Shown: positions 8,226 through 16,404 of the stretch, piece by piece
How positions within the stretch are numbered: position 1 is the stretch's first letter
How the letters are laid out: every line of letters starts with the position of its first letter
Assembly: GCF_937941905.1 (NCBI RefSeq)
Contig: NZ_CALDGS010000079.1
Coordinates: 13,543 to 77,542, forward strand
Direction: 5' to 3'
From: an uncultured Mycolicibacterium sp.
GTDB lineage: Bacteria; Actinomycetota; Actinomycetes; Mycobacteriales; Mycobacteriaceae
DNA: 64,000 bases
Made by a program: the position numbers and the translations under genes
The notes under the pieces: generated by a model
What the model was told of the DNA's origin: nothing
What the model saw: only the letters and a program-made list of their open reading frames with translations
Database searches by the model: none

Positions 8226-9428
8226 CTATCCGATCACGCCCCGCTCACGCAGCGCCGCGATCTCCCCGGCACCGTAGCCGAGCTCGCCGAGCACCGTGTC
8301 GGTGTGCTCGCCGAGCCCGGGGACCGGGCCCATCGGCGGGTCGAAGCCCTCGATCACCGGTGGCGGCAACAGCGCCGGGATCGGCCCCTTGGGGGTGTCG
8401 ATCTCCCGCCACCGGTTGCGCGCCCGCAGGTGCGGGTGCGCGATCACCTCGCTCGGGGTGTTGTACCGGGCGTTACCGATCCCGGCGGCGTCGGCGACGC
8501 GCTGGATCTCGTCGAGATCGCGTTCGGCGCACCACATCCGGATGGCCTCGTCGAGCTCGTCGCGGTGTGCGACGCGGTCGGCGTTGGTGGCGTAGCGGGG
8601 GTTGGCGGCCAGGTCGGGCCGGTTCAGGATGTCGCGGGCCAGCCGCTGCCACTCGGCGTCGTTGGTGGTGCCCAGCACCACGGTGCGGCCGTCGCGGGTG
8701 GGATAGGCCCCGTACGGCGACACCGCCGGCGAGCTCATGCCGAGCGGTTGCTGGTCGACACCGCTGTGCCGGGTGTAGTTGAGCTGGTAGCCCATGAGTT
8801 CGGCGGCGGTGTCGAACAGGCTGACCCGCACGGAGCCGCCGGTGGTGCGGCCGCGGTCGCACAGCAGCGCCAGGATCGACAGCGCGGCGTACAGGCCGCT
8901 GCACACGTCGGCCACCGGCGGGCCCGGCTTGGCCGGCTCGCCGGGCCGGCCGGTCACCGCGCACACCCCGGACTCGGCCTGGATGAGCAGGTCGTAGGCG
9001 CGTTTGTGGGACAGCGGCCCGCCCGGGCCGTACCCGTCGATCTCCACCGCGATCAACCCCGGGTGCCGCTCGGCGAGGTCGTCGGCGGCGATGCCGAGCC
9101 GTTCGGTGGCGCCGGGGGCCAGATTGGACACCAGCACGTCGGCGCGGTCGAGCAGTCGGTGCAGGATGTCGCGCCCGGCCTCGCATTTCAGGTCGACGGT
9201 GACCGATTCCTTGCCCCGGTTGACCCAGACGAAGTGGGCCGCGAGCCCGCCGGGGCCGTTGACGACATCGTCGTAGTGCCGGGCGAAGTCACCGCCTCGG
9301 GGGTTCTCCACCTTGATGACGCGGGCGCCGAAGTCGGCCAGGGTGCGGGTGCACATCGGGGCCGACACCGCCTGTTCCAGGGCGATCACCGTGATCCCGG
9401 CCAGCGGTGCCGATTGCCCGGACTGCAT
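8226..9428 (-). CDS. CaiB/BaiF (class III) CoA-transferase
   Basis: 400-residue class III CoA-transferase, which moves CoA from one acyl-CoA to a free acid through an aspartyl-CoA anhydride. The catalytic Asp is present in AYDLLIQAESG. The N-terminal VIALEQAVSAPMCTRTLADFGARV is the usual Rossmann-like opening. The ATG at 9428 shares bases with the stop of the preceding SDR gene (TGATG); a GTG one codon earlier is possible. Within this operon it would activate a carboxylic acid intermediate for beta-oxidation. Confidence 0.92.
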   Translation of the reverse strand: MQSGQSAPLAGITVIALEQAVSAPMCTRTLADFGARVIKVENPRGGDFARHYDDVVNGPGGLAAHFVWVNRGKESVTVDLKCEAGRDILHRLLDRADVLVSNLAPGATERLGIAADDLAERHPGLIAVEIDGYGPGGPLSHKRAYDLLIQAESGVCAVTGRPGEPAKPGPPVADVCSGLYAALSILALLCDRGRTTGGSVRVSLFDTAAELMGYQLNYTRHSGVDQQPLGMSSPAVSPYGAYPTRDGRTVVLGTTNDAEWQRLARDILNRPDLAANPRYATNADRVAHRDELDEAIRMWCAERDLDEIQRVADAAGIGNARYNTPSEVIAHPHLRARNRWREIDTPKGPIPALLPPPVIEGFDPPMGPVPGLGEHTDTVLGELGYGAGEIAALRERGVIG

Positions 9429-10186
9429 CACATCACCATACCGCCGTCGACCGGCAGCACCTGGCCCGTGACGTAGGAGGCCGCGTCGGAGGCCAGGAAC
9501 ACGAACGCGCCCGCGATCTCCTCCGGTTCGGCCCAGCGCCGCATGGGGATTCGGTTCATCATGTTGGCCGCGAACTTCTCGTTGGTGCGGATGGTCTCGG
9601 TCATCCGGGTGGCCGCCAGCGGTGCCAGCGCGTTCACGCAGATGTTGCTGCGGGCCAGTTCCCGGGCCAGCGACTTGGTGATGCCGATGATGCCGGCCTT
9701 GGCCGCCGAGTAGTTGACCTGCCCGAGGGTGCCGGTGATGCCGGCCGAGGAGGTGACGTTGATGATCCGGCCGGTGCCGTCGGTCGGCAGGTGCGGCAGC
9801 GCGGCCTGCGAGCAGTGGAAGGTACCCATCACGTGCACGTCGAGCAGGCGGCGGAAGCTGTCCGCGGCGATGTCGCCGAACATCGCCGGGGCGGTGATGC
9901 CGGCGTTGTTGACCAGGATGTGCAGCGTGCCGCCGGCCAGCCCGGCGGCCCGGGCCACGGCGGCCTCGACCGAGGCCCGGTCGGTGACGTCCAGTCCGGC
10001 GCTCGCGGCGGTCGCCCCGGCGGCGTTGATCCGGTCGGCCACCCGCGCCGCGCCGTCGGCGTCGAGGTCGGCGACCAGCACCGCCGCCCCGGCCGCCGCC
10101 AGCGCCTCGGCGACCGCCGACCCGATGCCGCCGGCCGCGCCGGTCACCATGGCCGATCGGCCGGTCAGGTCGAAATACGTTCTCAT
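9428..10186 (-). CDS. SDR family oxidoreductase
   Basis: 252-residue classical short-chain dehydrogenase. Cofactor loop TGAAGGIG near residues 15-22, NNAG, and the catalytic Ser-Tyr-Lys set (VTSSAG, YSAAK). The C-terminal YVTGQVLPVDGG is typical of FabG-like members. It most likely oxidises a 3-hydroxyacyl-CoA or ring alcohol, supplying the 3-keto substrate for the thiolase in the same operon. It overlaps the CoA-transferase start and follows the acyl-CoA dehydrogenase by 24 bases. Confidence 0.9.
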   Translation of the reverse strand: MRTYFDLTGRSAMVTGAAGGIGSAVAEALAAAGAAVLVADLDADGAARVADRINAAGATAASAGLDVTDRASVEAAVARAAGLAGGTLHILVNNAGITAPAMFGDIAADSFRRLLDVHVMGTFHCSQAALPHLPTDGTGRIINVTSSAGITGTLGQVNYSAAKAGIIGITKSLARELARSNICVNALAPLAATRMTETIRTNEKFAANMMNRIPMRRWAEPEEIAGAFVFLASDAASYVTGQVLPVDGGMVM

Positions 10187-10210
10187 GAGCTCCCTTTCAG
10201 TTGCCCCGGC

Positions 10211-11389
10211 TCAATAGCTCCGCGGCAGGCCGAGCACGTGTGAGCCGAGGAAGTTCAGCACCATCTCCTGGCTGACCGGGGCGATCCGCATCAACCGGGC
10301 CTCCCGGAAGAACCGGGCCACGTGGTACTCCTCGGCGTAGCCCATGCCGCCGTGGGTCTGCAGGGCGCGGTCGGCGGCGTCGAAGGCCGCGTCGGCACAC
10401 AGGTATTTCGCGGTGTTTGCCTCCCGGCCGCACGGCAGGCCGTTGTCGTAGAGCCAGGTGGCCTTGCGCAGCATGAGTTCGGCGGCGTCGAGCCGGGCCA
10501 ACGAGTCGGCGAGCGGGAACTGGATGCCCTGGTTCATGCCGATCGGCCGGTCGAAGACGTGCCGTTCGTTGGCGTAACGCACGGCCCGGTCCAGGGCGGC
10601 CCGGCCGATGCCGAGCGCCTCGGCGGCGATGAGCATCCGCTCCGGGTTGAGCCCGTGCAGGATGTAGGTGAAGCCCTTGCCCTCCTCGCCGACGCGGTCC
10701 TCGACCGGCACCCGCAGGTTGTCGATGAACAGCTCGTTGGAACTGACCGCGTTGCGCCCCATCTTCCGGATCGGCCGGATGTCGACGTGCTCGCGGTCGA
10801 GGTCGGTCAAGAACAGCGTCATCCCGTCGGTCTTCTTCTCCACCTCCTCGTAGGGGGTGGTGCGGGTGAGCAGCAGGATCTTCTCCGACTCCAGTGCCTT
10901 GGAGATCCACACCTTGCGCCCGTTGACGATGTAGTGGTCGCCGTCGCGACGGGCGAAGGTGGTGATGCGCGAGGTGTCCAGGCCGGCACCGGGCTCGGTG
11001 ACGCCGAAGCAGACGTGCAGGTCGCCGGTGACGATGCGGGGCAGGGTCCGCCGCTTGAGTTCCTCGGAGCCGAAGACGACGACCGGCTGCATGCCGAAGA
11101 TCGACATGTGGATCGCGCTGGCGGCGTTCATGCCGCCGCCGGAACGGGCCACCTCCTCGGCCAGCAGGGTGGCCTCGGTGATGCCCAGGCCGTACCCGCC
11201 GTACTCGGTGGGGATGGTCATCCCGAGCCAGCCGCCCTCGGCGACGGCCTTGTAGAACTCGCCGGGGAACTCGTGGTTGGCGTCCTTGTCCAGCCAGTAC
11301 TGGTCGTCGAACCTGGCAGCGAGTTCGGCCACCGAGGTGCGGATGAGTTTCTGGTCCTCGGTCAGCTCGAAGTTCATCCCACCCGACAC
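10211..11389 (-). CDS. Acyl-CoA dehydrogenase (FadE)
   Basis: 392-residue FadE-type flavoprotein from the GTG at 11389, chosen because GAGGAGG lies five bases upstream; an upstream in-frame start at 11434 has no such site. Diagnostic segments are CFGVTEPGAGLDTSRI, YIVNGRKVWIS and LQTHGGMGYAEEYHV. The probable base is the Glu in LNPERMLIAAEAL on helix G. A 112-base gap with a hairpin at 11429-11470 separates it from the upstream amidohydrolase gene, so an own promoter is possible. Confidence 0.92.
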   Translation of the reverse strand: MSGGMNFELTEDQKLIRTSVAELAARFDDQYWLDKDANHEFPGEFYKAVAEGGWLGMTIPTEYGGYGLGITEATLLAEEVARSGGGMNAASAIHMSIFGMQPVVVFGSEELKRRTLPRIVTGDLHVCFGVTEPGAGLDTSRITTFARRDGDHYIVNGRKVWISKALESEKILLLTRTTPYEEVEKKTDGMTLFLTDLDREHVDIRPIRKMGRNAVSSNELFIDNLRVPVEDRVGEEGKGFTYILHGLNPERMLIAAEALGIGRAALDRAVRYANERHVFDRPIGMNQGIQFPLADSLARLDAAELMLRKATWLYDNGLPCGREANTAKYLCADAAFDAADRALQTHGGMGYAEEYHVARFFREARLMRIAPVSQEMVLNFLGSHVLGLPRSY

Positions 11390-11428
11390 GGCTGCCTCCT
11401 CGTCTGGAATCGGTTTTTGCACAGGAGA

Positions 11429-11470
11429 ACTCACCGGTACGTTGCCGGTTTCGGCCGCGCACCGGTGAGT
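11429..11470. terminator. Hairpin between amidohydrolase and FadE
   Basis: Perfect 10-base arms ACTCACCGGT (11429-11438) and ACCGGTGAGT (11461-11470) with a 22-base loop. On the leftward transcript it follows the amidohydrolase gene and precedes the FadE start. It could attenuate read-through or be an operator; there is no T-tract to settle it. Confidence 0.4.
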
Positions 11471-11501
11471 CCGGCCGATGGTGTCGGCGAGCTAGCGGCC
11501 G

Positions 11502-12797
11502 CTAGTCACGGGCGCCGGTCACCGCCTTGGCGTTGGCCTGGAAATCGGCGAAGCTGGCGCCGGTCCTGTCCTTCTTCGACAACGCCCGGATGGAGACGTC
11601 GTGCCCCTCGACGGACTTGCGCAGGGCACCGACGGTGGCCTGCTCCCTGGGGATGTGCCGGAACGGGTCGAAGTGGTACCAGCGCATGGCGTTCTCGTGG
11701 GTGATCTTGTTGATCTCCTCGTCGGTCACGCCGTTCTCGGTGAAGACCGCCCACAGCTCCTCGGGGGCGTTGGGCCACATCGAGTCGCTGTGCGGGTAGT
11801 CCATCTCCCAGCAGATGTTGTCGATGCCGATGGCGTGCCGGTTGCGCACCCCGACCGGATCGGAGATGAAGCAGGTCAGGAAGTGCTCACGGAACACCTC
11901 CGAGGGCAGCTTGCCGCCGAAGTCCTGATGGGTCCAGGTCGAGTGCATGTCGAAGGTGCGGTCCACCCGTTCGAGGAAGTACGGGATCCAGCCGGTACCG
12001 CCCTCGGACAGGCAGATCTTCAGATCCGGGTACCGCTTGATCGGCGCCGACCACAGCAGGTCCGCGGCGGCCTGCACGATGTTCATCGGTTGCAGGGTGA
12101 TCATCACGTCCATCGGCGCGTCCGGGGCGGTGATCGCCAGCTTGCCCGACGACCCGATGTGCACATTCAGCACCATGTCGCAGTCGCACAGCGCCTCCCA
12201 CACCGGCTTCCAGTACTCCAGATCGTGGAAGCTCGGGTACCCCATCGTGGCCGGGTTCTCGGTGAACGTCAGTGCGTGGACGCCCTTTTCGCTGACCCGC
12301 CGGATCTCCGCGGCGCAGGCGACCGGATCCCAGATCACCGGCAGCGCCATCGGGATGAAGCGACCGGGATTCGAGGCGCACCACTCGTCGATGTGCCAGT
12401 CGTTGTAGGCGCGCACCAGCGCCAGCGAGAACTCGTGATCCTCGGTGGCGAACAGCCGTCCGGCGAATCCCGGGAACGACGGGAAGTTCAGCGTCGCCAG
12501 CACCCCGCCGGCACTCATGTCCTTGACCCGCTCGTTCGGGTCGTAGCAGCCGGGGCGGATCTCGTCGAGCCCCTGGGGCTCGAGGCCGTACTCCTCCTTG
12601 GGCCGGCCCGCCACCGCGTTGAGGGCGACGTTCGGGATCACCACATCCCGGAACTGCCAGGTGTCCGATCCGTCCGGGTTGTGCACCAGCCGCGGCGCGT
12701 CGTCCAGGTACTTCGCCGGCAGGTGGTTCCGGAACATGTCCGGCGGCTCGACGATGTGATCGTCCACGCTGATCAAGATCATGTCATCCATACGCAC
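11502..12797 (-). CDS. Amidohydrolase 2 (ACMSD-like) family protein
   Basis: 431-residue metal-dependent TIM-barrel hydrolase or decarboxylase of the amidohydrolase 2 group. Seen are the N-terminal VDDHIVEPPDMF, a barrel His in VLNVHIGSSG, SEGGTGWIPYFLER and the C-terminal Asp in MDYPHSDSMW. In this group reactions range from decarboxylation of ring-cleavage products to hydrolysis of C-C or C-N bonds. The GTG start at 12797 has GGGAGG eight bases upstream. It is read away from the Rieske operon; both share the 294-base promoter region with the palindrome at 12991. A second related protein lies at 30319. Confidence 0.87.
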   Translation of the reverse strand: MRMDDMILISVDDHIVEPPDMFRNHLPAKYLDDAPRLVHNPDGSDTWQFRDVVIPNVALNAVAGRPKEEYGLEPQGLDEIRPGCYDPNERVKDMSAGGVLATLNFPSFPGFAGRLFATEDHEFSLALVRAYNDWHIDEWCASNPGRFIPMALPVIWDPVACAAEIRRVSEKGVHALTFTENPATMGYPSFHDLEYWKPVWEALCDCDMVLNVHIGSSGKLAITAPDAPMDVMITLQPMNIVQAAADLLWSAPIKRYPDLKICLSEGGTGWIPYFLERVDRTFDMHSTWTHQDFGGKLPSEVFREHFLTCFISDPVGVRNRHAIGIDNICWEMDYPHSDSMWPNAPEELWAVFTENGVTDEEINKITHENAMRWYHFDPFRHIPREQATVGALRKSVEGHDVSIRALSKKDRTGASFADFQANAKAVTGARD

Positions 12798-12990
12798 GGC
12801 CGCAGCCTCCCGTCGCGTTGACCCAGCTGTGTTCTCTACCTGTGGAAACTAGCTTCTCCCCTGTCGAGAATCAACGTTTGACGGCGATCCCGGCCGCGAT
12901 CACCTGCGGTTCGGCGCCGCATTCGGCCCACCCGTCACGACCGGGCCGTTGACCGGATTCGAAAAAGCTGGAAATGTATTAGTCGCAAAT

Positions 12991-13005
12991 GAGAACATGA
13001 TTCTC
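12991..13005. promoter_or_regulatory. Shared operator-like palindrome, site 2
   Basis: GAGAAC-ATG-ATTCTC, extended to ATGAGAA...TTCTCAT (12989-13007), which is perfectly symmetric over seven bases per arm. It lies 85 bases upstream of the Rieske oxygenase gene, in the promoter region divergent from the amidohydrolase. Same 3-base spacing as the other five sites. Confidence 0.75.
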
Positions 13006-13091
13006 ATCAGCGAGAGGAGTCCCACCGTGCGGGCGGCCGCCGGCGTCCCCTCGCCCACCGCGTCTTGCGCCGACCAGGAGAGGTAACCAAC

Positions 13092-14426
13092 ATGCCGCAT
13101 TTCCCGAAACCCGCCGCGGGAAGCTGGACCGAGAACTGGCCCGAGCTCGGCACCGGGCCGGTGGACTACTCCGACTCCATCGACCCGGAGCACTTCAAGC
13201 TCGAGCAGGAGGCGATCTTCCGTCGCACCTGGCTCAACGTGGGCCGGGTGGAACGGCTGCCCAAGGTCGGCAGTTACTTCACCAAGGAGATGCCGTCGGT
13301 CGGGCGCGGCACCTCGATCCTCGTCGTCAAGGACAAGGACGGCACCGTCCGCGCCTTCTACAACCTGTGCCGGCACCGCGGCAACAAGCTGGTGTGGAAC
13401 GACTACCCCGGCAACGAGGTGTCCGGCACCTGCCGGCAGTTCACCTGCAAGTACCACGCCTGGCGGTACGCGCTCGACGGCGAGCTCACCTTCATCCAGC
13501 AGGAGGAGGAGTTCTTCGACGTCGACAAGAAGAACTACGGCCTCAAGCCGATCCGCTGCGAGGTGTGGGAGGGCTTCATCTTCGTCAACTTCGACGACCA
13601 CGCCGAGCCGTTGATCGACTACCTCGGCCCGTTCGCCAAGGGCCTGGAGGGCTACCCCTTCCACGAGATGACCGAGGTGTACAGCTACCGCGCGGAGATC
13701 AACTCCAACTGGAAGCTGTTCATCGACGCGTTCACCGAGTTCTACCACGCACCGGTGCTGCACAATAAGCAGGCCGTCAAGGAGGAGGCGGAGAAGCTCG
13801 CCAAGTACGGCTACGAGGCGCTGCACTACGACATCAAGGACCAGCACTCGATGATCTCGTCCTGGGGCGGGATGAGCCCGCCCAAGGACCTGAGCATGGT
13901 CAAGCCGATCGAGCGCAAGCTGCGCAGTGGCCTGTTCGGACCGTGGGATCGCCCGGATGTCAAGGGATTACGGCCGGATGAGCTGCCGCCGGCGGTCAAC
14001 CCGTCCCGGGCGCCGGTGTGGGGCCAGGACAGCTTCGAGTTCTTCCCCAACTTCACCCTGCTGATCTGGGCGCCGGGCTGGTACCTGACCTACCACTACT
14101 GGCCCACCGAGGTGGACAAGCACATCTTCGAGGCCTCGCTGTACTTCGTGCCGCCCAAGAACGCGCGGCAGCGGCTGGCCCAGGAACTCGCGGCGGTGAC
14201 GTTCAAGGAGTACGCGCTGCAGGACGCCAACACCCTGGAGGCGACCCAGACCCAGATCGGCACCCGCGCGGTACTGGAGTTCCCGCTGTGCGACCAGGAG
14301 GTCCTGCTGCGGCACCTGCACCACACCGCACACCGCTACGTCGACCGTTACAAGAAGGAAATCGCCGGCAAGGCCGCCGCCAACGGCGCGGCGAACCAGG
14401 ACACCAGGAGCGTGGCCCATGCCTGA
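13092..14426 (+). CDS. Rieske ring-hydroxylating oxygenase, alpha subunit
   Basis: 444-residue Rieske non-heme iron oxygenase. The 2Fe-2S domain has C93-x-H95 (NLCRHRGNKL) and C119-x2-H122 (CKYHAW). The mononuclear iron site has His219 and His224 in FYHAPVLH. The acidic bridging residue three positions before the first His is Glu216, where ring dioxygenases of the NDO type have Asp; carnitine oxygenase CntA is a known Glu example. The ATG at 13092 has AGGAGAGG upstream. No reductase, ferredoxin or classical beta subunit is adjacent; the free-standing 2Fe-2S ferredoxin at 54346, under the same palindrome, is a candidate partner. Substrate unknown. Confidence 0.92.
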   Translation: MPHFPKPAAGSWTENWPELGTGPVDYSDSIDPEHFKLEQEAIFRRTWLNVGRVERLPKVGSYFTKEMPSVGRGTSILVVKDKDGTVRAFYNLCRHRGNKLVWNDYPGNEVSGTCRQFTCKYHAWRYALDGELTFIQQEEEFFDVDKKNYGLKPIRCEVWEGFIFVNFDDHAEPLIDYLGPFAKGLEGYPFHEMTEVYSYRAEINSNWKLFIDAFTEFYHAPVLHNKQAVKEEAEKLAKYGYEALHYDIKDQHSMISSWGGMSPPKDLSMVKPIERKLRSGLFGPWDRPDVKGLRPDELPPAVNPSRAPVWGQDSFEFFPNFTLLIWAPGWYLTYHYWPTEVDKHIFEASLYFVPPKNARQRLAQELAAVTFKEYALQDANTLEATQTQIGTRAVLEFPLCDQEVLLRHLHHTAHRYVDRYKKEIAGKAAANGAANQDTRSVAHA

Positions 14427-14760
14427 CACCGACAAGAAGCTGCCGCCCGAGTTCGCCGACCTGGAGCGGTTCTCCGCCTGGTGCCTGGCCACCGAGCCGG
14501 AACGCTACGGCAAGCGGCTGGCGTCCTCGATGGAGGAGATGCAGGAGTTCTACGAGGCCGCCATGGCCCGGCTCGACGACGCGATCGACTACATCGACTC
14601 GCGGTACACGCTGGACCGGCTGTCCGAGGACGCCCGCAACCTCATGCACCTGATGCAGTCACTGGTGATGGTCAGCTTCCCGGTGGAGGTGTGGAAGCAG
14701 CCGCGCGTGGTCGACAGCGGTGCGGCCTGGCTCGAGGTGGTCAAGGAGCCGGTGGTCTGA
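14419..14760 (+). CDS. Conserved hypothetical, Rieske-linked
   Basis: 113-residue acidic, mostly helical protein that I do not recognise. It overlaps the end of the Rieske gene by eight bases and is followed two bases later by the amidohydrolase gene, so it is co-translated with the oxygenase. It contains no Cys motif for a cluster and no NTF2-like pattern, so it is neither a ferredoxin nor a standard beta subunit. A structural or assembly role for the oxygenase is a guess from position only. Confidence 0.72.
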   Translation: MPDTDKKLPPEFADLERFSAWCLATEPERYGKRLASSMEEMQEFYEAAMARLDDAIDYIDSRYTLDRLSEDARNLMHLMQSLVMVSFPVEVWKQPRVVDSGAAWLEVVKEPVV

Positions 14761-14762
14761 GC

Positions 14763-15989
14763 GTGCTGACGATCAAGGCGGCCGGGCTGCTCGACGTCGA
14801 TGCCGGGGAGATCGTTCGCCCCGGCATCGTCCGTATCGAGGACGATCGGATCACCGCCGTCGGGTCGGACGCGGCCGGATCCGACGGCGAGGTCATCGAT
14901 CTCGGCGCGGCGATACTGCTGCCCGGCCTGATGGACATGGAGGTCAACCTGCTCATGGGCGGGCGCGGGGAGAACCCCGGCCTGTCCCAGGTGCAGGACG
15001 ATCCGCCCACCCGGGTGCTGCGCGCGGTCGGCAACGCCCGGCGCACCCTGCGCGCCGGGTTCACCACCGTGCGCAACCTCGGACTGTTCGTCAAGACCGG
15101 CGGTTACCTGCTCGACGTCGCGCTGGCCCGGGCCATCGACGCCGGCTGGATCGAGGGGCCGCGGATCGTGCCGGCCGGGCACGCCATCACCCCGACCGGC
15201 GGCCACCTGGACCCGACGATGTTCGCCGCCTTCATGCCCGGGGTGCTGGACCTGACGGTCGAGGAGGGCATCGCCAACGGCGTCGACGAGGTGCGTCGCG
15301 CGGTGCGCTACCAGATCAAGCACGGCGCCCAGGTGATCAAGGTGTGCTGTTCCGGCGGGGTGATGAGCCTCACCGGAGCGCCCGGGGCGCAACACTATTC
15401 CGACGACGAACTGCGGGCGATCGTCGACGAGGCGCACCGGCGCGGGCTGAAAGTGGCCGCACACACCCACGGCGCCGAGGCGGTCAAACACGCCGTGGCG
15501 TGCGGCATCGACTGCATCGAACACGGCTTCCTGATGGACGACGAGGCCATCGCCGCCCTGGTCGACAACGACCGGTTCCTGGTCAGCACCCGCCGGCTGG
15601 CCGAGGCGATGGATGTCTCGCACGCGCCGAAGGCGTTGCGGGACAAAGCCGCCGAGATGTTCCCGAAGTCACGCACCTCGATCCTGGCCGCCTACGAGGC
15701 CGGGGTGAAGATCGCCGTCGGCACCGACGCACCGGCGATCCCGCACGGCCGCAACGCCGACGAACTGGTCACCCTGGTCGAGTGGGGGCTGCCGCCCGCG
15801 GCGGTACTGCGGGCGGCCACCGTCACCGCCGCGGAACTCATCGACCGCCCGGACCTGGGTCGGCTCGCCCCCGGCTGCCTGGCCGACGTGATCGCCGTAC
15901 CGGGTGATCCACTGACCGACATCAGCGTTACACAGAACGTCAAATTTGTAATGAAGGGCGGTAAGGTCTTCCGACATGACGCGAACTGA
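14763..15989 (+). CDS. Amidohydrolase family protein lacking the HxH pair
   Basis: 408-residue protein of the imidazolonepropionase/prolidase-like amidohydrolase group. The beta-strand wording LLPGLMD is followed by M-E60-V-N62, where members normally have H-x-H. The other metal-site residues look kept: Lys in VIKVCCSGG, His in AHTHGAEA, His in IEHGF and Asp in VGTDAP. Loss of the two alpha-metal ligands suggests a mononuclear site, another chemistry or a non-catalytic role. GTG start at 14763, two bases after the previous stop; the 3' end overlaps the next gene by 14 bases. Confidence 0.85.
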   Translation: MLTIKAAGLLDVDAGEIVRPGIVRIEDDRITAVGSDAAGSDGEVIDLGAAILLPGLMDMEVNLLMGGRGENPGLSQVQDDPPTRVLRAVGNARRTLRAGFTTVRNLGLFVKTGGYLLDVALARAIDAGWIEGPRIVPAGHAITPTGGHLDPTMFAAFMPGVLDLTVEEGIANGVDEVRRAVRYQIKHGAQVIKVCCSGGVMSLTGAPGAQHYSDDELRAIVDEAHRRGLKVAAHTHGAEAVKHAVACGIDCIEHGFLMDDEAIAALVDNDRFLVSTRRLAEAMDVSHAPKALRDKAAEMFPKSRTSILAAYEAGVKIAVGTDAPAIPHGRNADELVTLVEWGLPPAAVLRAATVTAAELIDRPDLGRLAPGCLADVIAVPGDPLTDISVTQNVKFVMKGGKVFRHDAN

Positions 15990-16404
15990 CGATCTCGTCG
16001 AGATCCAGCAGCTGCTCGCCAAATACGCGGTCACCATCACCCAGGGCGACATCGACGGGCTCATCTCGGTCTTCACCCCCGACGGCACCTACAGCGCGTT
16101 CGGCTCGACCTACACGCTGGCCCGGTTCCCGGACCTCGTCGAGGCCGCGCCCAAGGGGCTGTTCATGACCGGAACCTCGTTGGTGCAGTTCGATCCGGAC
16201 GACCCCGACCGGGCCACCGGCACCCAGCCGCTGTGCTTCATCGAACACTCCAAGCACGACATGCGGATCGGCTACTACAACGACACCTACGTCCGCACCC
16301 CGGAGGGCTGGCGGCTGCGCACCCGGTCGATGACCTTCATCCGCCGCAGCGGTGCCCACGATTCGGGCCGGCCGCACGCGATCGGACGACCGGAGGCCGG
16401 ATGA
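15976..16404 (+). CDS. SnoaL/NTF2-like protein
   Basis: 142-residue NTF2-fold protein of the SnoaL-like type: DDLVEIQQLLAKYAVTITQGDIDGLISVFTPDGTYSAFG at the N-terminus is spread over the characteristic helix-helix-strand opening. Members act as cyclases, isomerases or dehydratases, or as beta subunits of ring-hydroxylating oxygenases. At 142 residues it is shorter than usual oxygenase beta subunits and three genes away from the alpha subunit, so an independent isomerase or dehydratase is more likely. The last four bases overlap the following dehydrogenase (ATGA). Confidence 0.82.
   Translation: MTRTDDLVEIQQLLAKYAVTITQGDIDGLISVFTPDGTYSAFGSTYTLARFPDLVEAAPKGLFMTGTSLVQFDPDDPDRATGTQPLCFIEHSKHDMRIGYYNDTYVRTPEGWRLRTRSMTFIRRSGAHDSGRPHAIGRPEAG

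Noticed and set aside
11492..11505. Perfect 14-base palindrome around a NotI-like core
   Set aside because: Overlaps a stop codon in GC-rich sequence; one isolated case with no promoter or partner site, so chance is likely.
15976..16404. SnoaL-like protein as beta subunit of the Rieske oxygenase
   Set aside because: Same fold, but short and separated from the alpha subunit by two genes; kept only as an alternative.
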